Shown here in pieces: positions 1 to 5,968 of a DNA stretch of 9,696 nucleotides. Position 1 is the first letter of the stretch, and each line of letters begins with the position of its first letter. The notes beneath the pieces are model-generated. The model was given only the letters and a program-made list of their open reading frames with translations. It was not told the origin of the DNA and did not search any database. The stretch is from CAYSLA01 sp964431685 (GTDB lineage Bacteria > Armatimonadota > UBA5829): NCBI GenBank assembly GCA_964431685.1, contig CAYSLA010000130.1:1-9696 (forward strand), read 5' to 3'. The position numbers and the translations under genes are program-made.

Positions 1-1649
1 TACTCGCAGTAGACCCCGGTGTCGCCGTTGGTGCGCAAAGCTTCATCGAAGTCGAAGACGATCATCTTGCCCGTGGATATGCGAGACATGAAGTAACGGA
101 TGGCCGCAGTGGCCAGTGCATGCGCGTTTTCGGGCTTTGCAACCTTATCCGAGAGCCTCTTCATCATCTCGTTGATGAGATCGTCACCCTTGACTCCGAG
201 CCCTTTCCTTCCGGACATGGCCTGAGTCCCAGGGTCCTCCGCGTCCACATCCACGCCCAACTCCGCCGCCGCCGAGTTTGAGAGCACCACCACCTCGTAG
301 TCCAGGTGCACGGAGTTGCGGGCCTGCTTGCCAAAGCCCAGCTTCTTCAGGCAATCGTAGACAATATGCTGAGTGTAGCTCTGGCGCACATCGATGACGT
401 TTATCACTTTCCAGGCCTTGCCGAACCGTTCGCTCGGCTTACCATCCGGCGCGGTGGTCATCAGTTGGACCCCGTTTGCCTGCGTTCCAAAGGGCTTGTA
501 CAGAAAATCGCTGCCCAGCACCCCGAACTTCCACATCTGATAGGCGATGTCTTTTCCGGTGTATGTCACCGTTCCGTTGGACCGCACCAGCACCTTGTCT
601 TCGCTTCGCAGGCCGTCTTCGGTCTGGAACACTCCCCTGCCAAACTTCACGACCCAGCAGCCGGCGTTCGGCCCCTCGGTCTCGTGTACGATCGCCCCCG
701 CCTGCTTGAGTGACTCAAAAGCTGTCTTCCAGAACCCGCGCAGGAATATGTCTGACTCCCAGTTGAGCAGATCATAGAAAACGTTTAGCCTCGTCACCGT
801 CGCGAGATGCGCCTGCACTATCCGGCCTGCCAGTTCCTTCGCGAAATTCGCCACCGGATTGTCCTGAGTCTCCAGGAAATGCAGCACCTCGGCCCGTTTG
901 GCTTTCAGGTCTTCGTTTGCGTCGTATGCATTGGCCACGCGCGAGTAGACGTCCCAGCACCAGTAGTCGAACGAAACGACTGTGCTGTCATTCCGACCAG
1001 CGGGAGGTCCTGAATCAAGTTCAGGATCCGGAGATTTCTCGCCTTGCTTCGAAATGACAGGTGGAGACCCGTCGTACTTCTGCCAGTGCGTCTCTATGTC
1101 GTCGCCAGGCTTGTAGACCGGCTCCAGCATATAGAGCATAGCCACGACCACGTCCGCGACTTGCACGCCGGTGTCGTCGATGTAGTTGCAGGCCTCGACA
1201 TCGTAGCCGGCCTTGCGCAATGAACGGACTACCGCATCGCCAATAATGGCGTTTCTGAGGTGACCGATGTGCATGGCCTTGTTGGGGTTCACATTGGTAT
1301 GCTCGACAAGTATCTTACGACTGCGCCCAGACTTTGAGCGGCCATATCCGGCGCCCTCTCTGCGAACCCGGTCAACCACCGACTCAACAAAGCTGCGATG
1401 GTCGATCTTGAAATTCAGGTACCCGGGCGGTGTGACGATCACCTCGGAGATGAAGGGCAAGCTGACTTCCACCAGTCTGTCTTTCACCTCCTGGGCTATC
1501 TGCATGGGCGCACGTTTCTGGACCTTGGCCTGGCCAAGGCAGACTGCCGTCGAGAAATCGCCAAACTCCCGCTTCGGCGGCACATTAAAGGCCACGTCAG
1601 CCCCAGGGAGTATCTTCCTTATTGCTTTCGCTACATCATCTTGAATCAA
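1..1649 (-). CDS. argS: arginyl-tRNA synthetase, 3' end beyond window
   Basis: Class I aminoacyl-tRNA synthetase that charges tRNA-Arg with arginine in the cytoplasm. The 549 visible residues include an N-terminal Add-1-like region (about 1-110), the signature NPNKAMHIGHLRN with HIGH at 127-130, the NYIDDTGVQVADVVV block that follows it, and the KMSKS-equivalent MSGRKG at 478-483. The visible end, DTGVYCE, sits just before the C-terminal anticodon-binding (DALR) domain, which lies off the left edge. An in-frame TAA at 1659-1661 bounds the frame. The first usable start after it is TTG at 1649-1647, giving LIQDDVAKAIRKIL, a good ArgRS N-terminus. AAGAGG inside the end of the previous gene is a somewhat distant ribosome site. 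The gene lies 9 nt behind the DUF6125-like gene, so they are probably co-transcribed. Odd: residues about 198-221 are encoded by a palindromic repeat (see 986-1059), and the HIGH-to-MSGRKG distance of about 350 residues is long. Family call is firm; the start is likely. Confidence 0.95.
   Translation of the reverse strand, partial: MIQDDVAKAIRKILPGADVAFNVPPKREFGDFSTAVCLGQAKVQKRAPMQIAQEVKDRLVEVSLPFISEVIVTPPGYLNFKIDHRSFVESVVDRVRREGAGYGRSKSGRSRKILVEHTNVNPNKAMHIGHLRNAIIGDAVVRSLRKAGYDVEACNYIDDTGVQVADVVVAMLYMLEPVYKPGDDIETHWQKYDGSPPVISKQGEKSPDPELDSGPPAGRNDSTVVSFDYWCWDVYSRVANAYDANEDLKAKRAEVLHFLETQDNPVANFAKELAGRIVQAHLATVTRLNVFYDLLNWESDIFLRGFWKTAFESLKQAGAIVHETEGPNAGCWVVKFGRGVFQTEDGLRSEDKVLVRSNGTVTYTGKDIAYQMWKFGVLGSDFLYKPFGTQANGVQLMTTAPDGKPSERFGKAWKVINVIDVRQSYTQHIVYDCLKKLGFGKQARNSVHLDYEVVVLSNSAAAELGVDVDAEDPGTQAMSGRKGLGVKGDDLINEMMKRLSDKVAKPENAHALATAAIRYFMSRISTGKMIVFDFDEALRTNGDTGVYCE
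986..1059. repeat. palindromic dispersed-type repeat inserted in frame within argS
   Basis: The ends are near-perfect inverted copies: TGTCATTCCGA at 986-996 and TCGAAATGACA at 1049-1059. The centre holds TCCTGAA (1008-1014) and TTCAGGA (1020-1026) around a 5-nt loop. Read on the minus strand it begins TGTCATTTCGAAGCAAGGCG, then GAGAAATCTC. From general knowledge, this strongly resembles the widespread intergenic repeats of the type TGTCATTCTGAGCGAAGCG...AATCTC. Here it is translated without a stop in the argS frame as about 24 residues (VISKQGEKSPDPELDSGPP and onward), rich in Pro, Gly, Ser and charge. It sits between the well-conserved-looking stretches ETHWQKYDG and SFDYWCWDVY. Inference: the element inserted into a surface loop of the enzyme. 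Its exact ends and any target duplication are not clear. Confidence 0.75.
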
Positions 1650-1658
1650 ACCGGATTG

Positions 1659-2174
1659 TTACCTCTTTACCATATTCTGCTTGTATCTGAAGACGATGGT
1701 GCAGCGGTCGCAACAGTCATCTTCGATACACGCGCGTTTCTCGACCTCCGATTCGAGGTCAGGTGAGAACTCCTTACACCATGCAGCGAGTTCCACCTTG
1801 CATATCTTCTCCTGTATCTTCTCCGCCAGAGATATGCGATCCTTTGCCTTGAGGATCTCATACCAGGGGCAGACGTTTATGGTAAGCTTGAAGTCCTCAC
1901 CATCAAAGTCCGCGTCATAGTCATAGCCCTCGGCTGTTAGCTTCAACTGCACCGCTTTGGCCAGATCACGCAGTTTGGTGCCGCTGAGCCCAATCAATTC
2001 GCGCGCTTTGCGGCCCTGTATCTTCGGCATAATCTCCCAGATAGCCTGATCCATGTCAAGAGCGGCGTCCACACCGTGGAGTTCCTCCACTTTGACAAAC
2101 CACAGCCCGTCGACAGCGGCATAGCTCCGGCGCAGGAAATCAACCAGTTGCGAGTCCGTGAATTTTTCTTTCAT
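1659..2174 (-). CDS. cysteine-rich DUF6125-like protein
   Basis: A 171-residue probably soluble protein with no signal peptide. The layout matches what I recall of DUF6125 proteins: an N-terminal helix with DGLWFVKVEELHGVDAAL (22-39), the motif IWEIMPKIQGRKARELI (45-61), and a C-terminal part with NVCPWYEIL (100-108). Cysteines lie at 102, 125, 133, 149, 154, 155 and 158; the ACIEDDCCDRC cluster suggests a metal or Fe-S site, which is inference. No catalytic activity can be assigned. The start chosen is ATG at 2174, with a strong GGAGG six bases before it. The frame stays open 20 codons further upstream, but that extension is only translated intergenic repeat. It lies between the ACT gene upstream and argS downstream, in the same direction. 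Coding status is firm; the family name is moderate. Confidence 0.8.
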   Translation of the reverse strand: MKEKFTDSQLVDFLRRSYAAVDGLWFVKVEELHGVDAALDMDQAIWEIMPKIQGRKARELIGLSGTKLRDLAKAVQLKLTAEGYDYDADFDGEDFKLTINVCPWYEILKAKDRISLAEKIQEKICKVELAAWCKEFSPDLESEVEKRACIEDDCCDRCTIVFRYKQNMVKR

Positions 2175-2189
2175 TGGAACCTCCGGTTC

Positions 2190-2211
2190 GGGCGGACACA
2201 CAGGTCCGCCC
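2190..2211. repeat. perfect 8-bp inverted repeat (GGGCGGAC/GTCCGCCC)
   Basis: GGGCGGAC at 2190-2197 and GTCCGCCC at 2204-2211 form a perfect GC-rich stem with a 6-nt loop. The hairpin ends 15 bases before the ATG of the DUF6125-like gene and touches its ribosome binding region, so in RNA it could affect translation. The sequence type (GGCGGACACACAGGTCCGCC) is one I know as a common intergenic repeat in several bacterial phyla. There is no T-tract, so it is not a typical intrinsic terminator. Confidence 0.7.
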
Positions 2212-2292
2212 CTACAACTGCGGCTTCGGGGCATGCGGCAGCATAGGCATATCTGACACGTACCTGCCCCTGCAACACCGGCTTCGGGGCAT
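2208..2292. repeat. direct repeat pair of 27 bp with hairpin potential
   Basis: Two 27-bp copies lie at 2208-2234 and 2266-2292, starting GCCCCTACAACTGCGGC and GCCCCTGCAACACCGGC. Both end CTTCGGGGCAT, with 3 mismatches overall. Each copy has complementary ends (GCCCC and GGGGC) and could fold alone. The unit spacing is 58 bp. Together with the 2190-2211 palindrome they fill most of the 143-bp space between the ACT gene and the DUF6125-like gene. No start codon with a ribosome site or tRNA is seen in this space. Confidence 0.7.
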
Positions 2293-2317
2293 AAGCCCGC
2301 GAAGTATTCACCTGCTT

Positions 2318-2734
2318 CTAGCCCAGGGACGAGATCGGCTTGATCCCCTGGCCTTGAGCGGCATTCTCAATGGTCTCCAGATTCTCCCCTTTGACCACAA
2401 ACACGGCCTGCTTTCCGCGCTCCAGTATGCAGCCATAGGCATCGGTGAGGTTGACCCCCGCGTCCTCGAGAGTCTGCGCCAGCTTGGTCAGTCCACCGGG
2501 CTCATCCGGTATCTGAAACACCGCAACCTGATTGAGAGCCACGGTCATCCCGGCTTCTTCGAGCACGTCCCTGGCCTTTGCCGGGTCGGCAACAAGGATC
2601 TTGAAGACCCCGAACTTGCCTTCGTCCGCGATCTCAAGCGCGAGTATATCTATCCCTGCGCTGCCCAGCGCCTTTGATAGCCTCGACAGCTTGCCGGGTT
2701 TGTTCTCGGAAAAGACTCTTACTTCGCTGTACAT
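2318..2734 (-). CDS. tandem ACT-domain amino-acid-binding protein
   Basis: A 138-residue cytoplasmic protein made of two ACT domains. The first spans about residues 4-66, with the ligand-loop motif NKPGKLSRLS at 11-20. The second spans about 70-130, with the matching DEPGGLTKLA at 77-86. ACT domains bind amino acids and usually act as allosteric sensors; stand-alone ACT pairs next to phenylacetate-CoA ligase genes are a familiar arrangement. The ATG lies 6 nt after the paaK stop, an in-frame TAG just upstream blocks any longer start, and AAAGGGG inside the last paaK codons can serve as ribosome site. This is tight operon spacing. Inference: it senses an aromatic amino acid or related ligand and modulates the ligase or its pathway. 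The ligand is not readable from sequence. Confidence 0.9.
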   Translation of the reverse strand: MYSEVRVFSENKPGKLSRLSKALGSAGIDILALEIADEGKFGVFKILVADPAKARDVLEEAGMTVALNQVAVFQIPDEPGGLTKLAQTLEDAGVNLTDAYGCILERGKQAVFVVKGENLETIENAAQGQGIKPISSLG

Positions 2735-2740
2735 GGCAAA

Positions 2741-3910
2741 CTAGCCCCTTTCGTCGATCACTCTTTTGGCCTTACCTTCGCTGGCAGGCAGGCTGCCCGG
2801 CTCCAGCACTTCGACCGTCACACTAAACCCAACCTGCTCCCGAAGCTGCCTGCTGAGCTCATTAACCAGACCGCGGATGGTCTCCACCGATCCATCGAAC
2901 GCGCTTTTGGCGATCTCAGCCTTCACAGTCATCTGATCCAGGCTCGCCGCCCTCGTAAGGTGGATGACATAGTTGCCCCCCACCCACGTATGCTTCATTA
3001 TCACTTCTTCGATCTGGCTTGGGAACACATTCACGCCGCGCACAATCAGCATGTCGTCGCTTCTACCCACCATACGGGCAATTCTTCGATGAGCCCGACC
3101 ACACTGACATTCGCCTTGCACGAAGTGCGTCAGGTCGCGTGTGCGGTAACGAACTATTGGCATAGCCGTGCGGCGCAGTGTGGTCAGCACCATTTCGCCT
3201 GTCTGCCCGTCAGCCACCGGTTCCAGCGTTTCCGGATCGATGATCTCGACCAGAAAAGCGTCTTCCCAGATGTGCATTCCGTTCCGTTGCTCGCACTCAA
3301 ACGCAACGCCCGGTCCGTTCATCTCACTCAAGCCGTAGCTGTTAAATGCTTTGAAGCCATAGAGATCCTGAAGCTTCAGCCGCATCTCTTCAGTATAAGG
3401 CTCCGCACCAAGAAACGCCCGCTGTATCTTGAGAGACTTCGGATCATCGCCGTCAATGAGCATGCGCTCGGCAACGTGCATAGCGTAGCTGGGAGTGGCG
3501 TGTATGCAGGTCACCCCAAAGTCGCGAATCAGCATGATCTGCCTTGCAGTGTTGCCTGCCCCGGCTGGGATAACCCACATTCCCAGACGCTCGGCTCCGT
3601 AGTGAAGCCCAAGACCGCCAGTGAACAGCCCATATCCGGTCATATTCTGGAACACATCGCGATTCGTGGCCCCGGTTATGGAAAGACACCTTGCCATCAG
3701 TTCCGCCCAGCAATCGATGTCCGCCTGAGTGTGNNNNNNNNNNNNNNNNNNNNNNNNNNNNNNNNNNNNNNNNNNNNNNNNNNNNNNNNNNNNNNNNNNN
3801 NNNNNNNNNNNNNNNNNNNNNNNNNNNNNNNNNTCGTTCTGAAATGCCGTGAGCTCGTCACGACTCATCAACTCATATCGCCTGCCGGTCCTGTCTTGGT
3901 TAACGCTCAT
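2741..3910 (-). CDS. paaK: phenylacetate-CoA ligase-like enzyme, interrupted by assembly gap
   Basis: Adenylate-forming acyl-CoA ligase that converts an aryl acid such as phenylacetate or indoleacetate, with ATP and CoA, to the aryl-CoA thioester. Visible family motifs in order: MSRDELTAFQ near the N-terminus, YGLFTGGLGLHYGAERLG, ATPSYAMHVAE, YGLSEMNGPGVAFEC, MPIVRYRTRDLT, CQCGRAHRRI, GRSDDMLIVRGVNVFPSQIE, and the C-terminal ASEGKAKRV with the expected catalytic lysine. The ATP-phosphate loop (SSGTTGKP in relatives) is absent because it falls in the N run. Relatives have about 80 residues there, whereas 100 N spans only 33 codons, so the gap is a placeholder. Start: ATG at 3910 with AGGGGG 11 nt upstream. 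A longer ATG at 3937 is possible but lacks a visible ribosome site. It is first in the minus-strand operon. Substrate uncertain. Confidence 0.93.
   Translation of the reverse strand: MSVNQDRTGRRYELMSRDELTAFQNXXXXXXXXXXXXXXXXXXXXXXXXXXXXXXXXXXHTQADIDCWAELMARCLSITGATNRDVFQNMTGYGLFTGGLGLHYGAERLGMWVIPAGAGNTARQIMLIRDFGVTCIHATPSYAMHVAERMLIDGDDPKSLKIQRAFLGAEPYTEEMRLKLQDLYGFKAFNSYGLSEMNGPGVAFECEQRNGMHIWEDAFLVEIIDPETLEPVADGQTGEMVLTTLRRTAMPIVRYRTRDLTHFVQGECQCGRAHRRIARMVGRSDDMLIVRGVNVFPSQIEEVIMKHTWVGGNYVIHLTRAASLDQMTVKAEIAKSAFDGSVETIRGLVNELSRQLREQVGFSVTVEVLEPGSLPASEGKAKRVIDERG
3734..3833. other. assembly gap of 100 N
   Basis: Exactly 100 undetermined bases lie inside paaK. This is the usual placeholder length for a scaffold join of unknown size. 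By comparison with the family, roughly 240 bases of coding sequence, including the phosphate-binding loop, should lie here. Anything translated across it is meaningless. Confidence 0.97.
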
Positions 3911-4036
3911 GCTATAGACCGCCCCCTGTACTCTCATTTGGACGCTTGGTCAGCGCCATCAACAATTGATCAGTGTGTACTTCGACTCGCGGCGCAACAT
4001 GTCCTTCTCCCGCCTCCCAGCCATAATGAGGAACAT

Positions 4037-4066
4037 GGGACAACTTCTCTTGCGTCCCTATATAAT
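4037..4066 (+). promoter_or_regulatory. probable promoter for the secreted-protein gene pair
   Basis: A perfect TATAAT -10 box is at 4061-4066, with GGGACA at 4037-4042 as a weak -35 after 18 nt. Transcription would begin near 4073, leaving a leader of about 75 nt before the GTG at 4148. It overlaps the AT-rich block proposed for the opposite direction, so the two promoters may compete. Confidence 0.5.
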
Positions 4067-4087
4067 AAGACATCAACGATCGCGCAA
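4059..4087 (-). promoter_or_regulatory. possible promoter for the paaK operon
   Basis: On the minus strand an AT-rich block TATTATATA stands out in otherwise GC-rich DNA. TATATA (4064-4059) with TTGCGC (4087-4082) and a 17-nt spacer is the best pairing, but each box matches the sigma-70 consensus poorly. It would give a leader of about 145 nt before paaK. Support is mainly position and local AT content. Confidence 0.35.
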
Positions 4088-4147
4088 GCGGCACGCTCCA
4101 TCTACTCGCCGCTGGCTTTCAGTTTGATCAGTGGAGGGGCTGGCCCA

Positions 4148-5968
4148 GTGACCATCAGTACTCGTTTCTTGACAGCAATGGCGTTTTCTTTGCTCGCACT
4201 GTGGGTGGGCGCGACGTCCTCGCTCGCGGCGCGGGTGAATATGATGCGCATACTTCGCGAGCACAGGGTCACCGTTGTTAGCACCGAGCCGGCCGCCAAG
4301 CTTGCCAAGCACTTCCTCGACTGGGGAGTAAACGTGGAGAAGGTACTCACGTTTGCCCAACTGCTGGCCGAGAAGGACAGGCTGCCGGGTGACGGCGACG
4401 TGCTGTTTATCATAGATCGCACCAAGGAGCGCGGGATCAGCACCCTTGAACGCCAGCTCTTGCCACTGCCTGCCGGGGCTATAGAGCCCAACAGTGTCCT
4501 CACATTCGTATCCAAAACGGGATATAGGCGCGGGCAGCGCTACAAGAACGGCTGGGACATACTTATCTCGGCGCCCGATGAGAAGTGGCTGCAGAAGACG
4601 CTGAAGATAGTGCCAACGATTCTCGGGCGCGAAGTTGACGAACGGGCTCCAGTCAAACTCTATGATTTTGCCATCAGCCGCCTTCTCATTGTGTCGAACG
4701 CGGGCAGGGACTTGGCGCAAAACTGGGCCGACGCACAGTTCAACCCCAACAGGGCGGCCGTAGACTGGGAGTTCGTCCCACTAGATCTGTGGCAGGGCGA
4801 CAGCTACGAGGAGCGCGACATTCTCTTTATCCTCAGCACTGCCAGGATGATCGCTCCGCCACCGGAACTGCTCGATGAAATGCCGAAGGACGTGAAGATG
4901 TGGCTTGCAGGCTCCACGAGCAAGACCGAGGCCGTCGCCTGCCGCGAGTCTGCCCCGACCGATTCGGGCACCCGCAGCACAAGATACGCCATCGTCGCAC
5001 CCAGCGAGAGGCATCTGCAGCAGAGTCTGAAGCAGTATCCCAGCACAGAAGCAATACCCGATACTCTCGCCCGACGGAAATTCGCCGATCTCAGAGGATA
5101 CAACCTACTGGCAATTGCCGTTCGCACGGCGGACCGCTCACCAACCAACGGTCTTGAACTCAACGAGTTTGCAGCGAAACTGACCAGCGAGCTGACCGCC
5201 AGAGTGACGGGCTTCACCTGCAGCACACAACAGGACCTGCTCGAGACCGGATATGCGGAGGCTCTTGCAGCTCAGTCCGCCATAGACTCGGTGCAGGCGG
5301 AGGAGATTCACGCCAGGACCAACGCGCAGGCCCTGGTTGTACTCGACCTGTCGGCGGTGACTAAGGAAACTTCTTTCCACTCAAATGAGCCGGTTCGGAT
5401 GACCAGCCTGCTGCCGCCTTTCTCCGAACCGGAACCCAGACGTCCAAGCCCGCCGGATCCGGAGGCGAGTGTGCTGTTCCGAGGCAAGAAATACCGGCTG
5501 GTAGAAGGCGACCGCCGAAACGACCCACGCTACAAAGCCGACTATAGTGCCTATGAGGAGGCTTTGAGAGACTTTCCAAACAAACTGTACCGTTGGGAAA
5601 GAGCCAGAGACAGCTATGAATCTCAGCGCAATATCCGCATGATCGACTGGGAGGTGTCCCTGGACGCGGTGCAGCGCACACAGGTCGCCGGAAACCTGCG
5701 AGTTTATGACATGCGGCCGGGCAGCTCCACAATCGGCAAGCTGGAGTACGCACAAGCCGTGAGCGGCGGCAGCAGCAGGCACACAAACTACAAGACCGAA
5801 CGGGTTACGGTTCGAGGTGAAATGAACCGGCCGCCCGGTATCTTTGTGCCGGCAATGACGCCCCAGATCGCCGACTTCTCGCTGGTCTCAGAGGCGTTCC
5901 AGGATGCCTGCGCTCGTGCCGCCGAGAGCATCATAGAAAGCTCCATTCTGCCGGCGGACGTAAAATGA
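4148..5968 (+). CDS. exported protein: duplicated N-terminal module plus CsgG/LpoB-like C-terminal part
   Basis: A 606-residue protein of unknown function. The GTG start has a strong GGAGGGG (4133-4139) eight bases upstream. The frame is open far upstream, but only as the antisense of paaK and through the N gap. Residues 1-27 are a signal peptide ending near SSLA. Two modules of about 120 residues follow (about 40-157 and 178-299). They share VS...LA..., DVLFIID/DILFILS (84, 224) and AP-E-LQ-LK (142-153, 284-295), so they are an internal duplication. Residues about 318-405 (LLAIAVRTADRS, EFAAKLTSELTARV, QALVVLDLS) look like the CsgG/LpoB-type fold of envelope proteins. A proline-rich and charged insert (about 420-496) precedes the final strands (WEVSLDAVQ). 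It overlaps the next gene by ATGA, implying translational coupling. The domain likeness is by eye only; the role is inferred to be in the periplasm or outer membrane. Confidence 0.85.
   Translation: MTISTRFLTAMAFSLLALWVGATSSLAARVNMMRILREHRVTVVSTEPAAKLAKHFLDWGVNVEKVLTFAQLLAEKDRLPGDGDVLFIIDRTKERGISTLERQLLPLPAGAIEPNSVLTFVSKTGYRRGQRYKNGWDILISAPDEKWLQKTLKIVPTILGREVDERAPVKLYDFAISRLLIVSNAGRDLAQNWADAQFNPNRAAVDWEFVPLDLWQGDSYEERDILFILSTARMIAPPPELLDEMPKDVKMWLAGSTSKTEAVACRESAPTDSGTRSTRYAIVAPSERHLQQSLKQYPSTEAIPDTLARRKFADLRGYNLLAIAVRTADRSPTNGLELNEFAAKLTSELTARVTGFTCSTQQDLLETGYAEALAAQSAIDSVQAEEIHARTNAQALVVLDLSAVTKETSFHSNEPVRMTSLLPPFSEPEPRRPSPPDPEASVLFRGKKYRLVEGDRRNDPRYKADYSAYEEALRDFPNKLYRWERARDSYESQRNIRMIDWEVSLDAVQRTQVAGNLRVYDMRPGSSTIGKLEYAQAVSGGSSRHTNYKTERVTVRGEMNRPPGIFVPAMTPQIADFSLVSEAFQDACARAAESIIESSILPADVK

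Noticed and set aside
306..713. Plus-strand open frames of 70-135 codons over the argS region
   Set aside because: They lie wholly opposite a confidently identified synthetase gene, have no family motifs, and reflect GC-rich antisense frames.
2175..2234. N-terminal extension of the DUF6125-like protein to an ATG at 2234
   Set aside because: The 20 added residues are encoded by the intergenic repeats, while ATG 2174 has a GGAGG site at ideal distance.
2190..2292. Possible CRISPR array from the two 27-bp repeats
   Set aside because: Only two copies with three mismatches, self-complementary structure, one spacer-like interval, and no cas genes nearby.
3998..4037. Hairpin (CATGTCCT / AGGAACATG) in the paaK leader as a riboswitch
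   Set aside because: Short stem with a bulge and long loop; no recognisable riboswitch or T-box core.
2960..4147. Long plus-strand open frame that continues the 606-residue protein backwards across the gap
   Set aside because: It is the antisense of paaK and runs through 100 N. The GTG at 4148 has a strong ribosome site and is followed at once by a signal peptide.
5361..5786. Minus-strand frames of 130-140 codons opposite the exported protein gene
   Set aside because: Cys/Arg/Pro-rich low-quality translations without ribosome sites, in antisense to a better supported gene.
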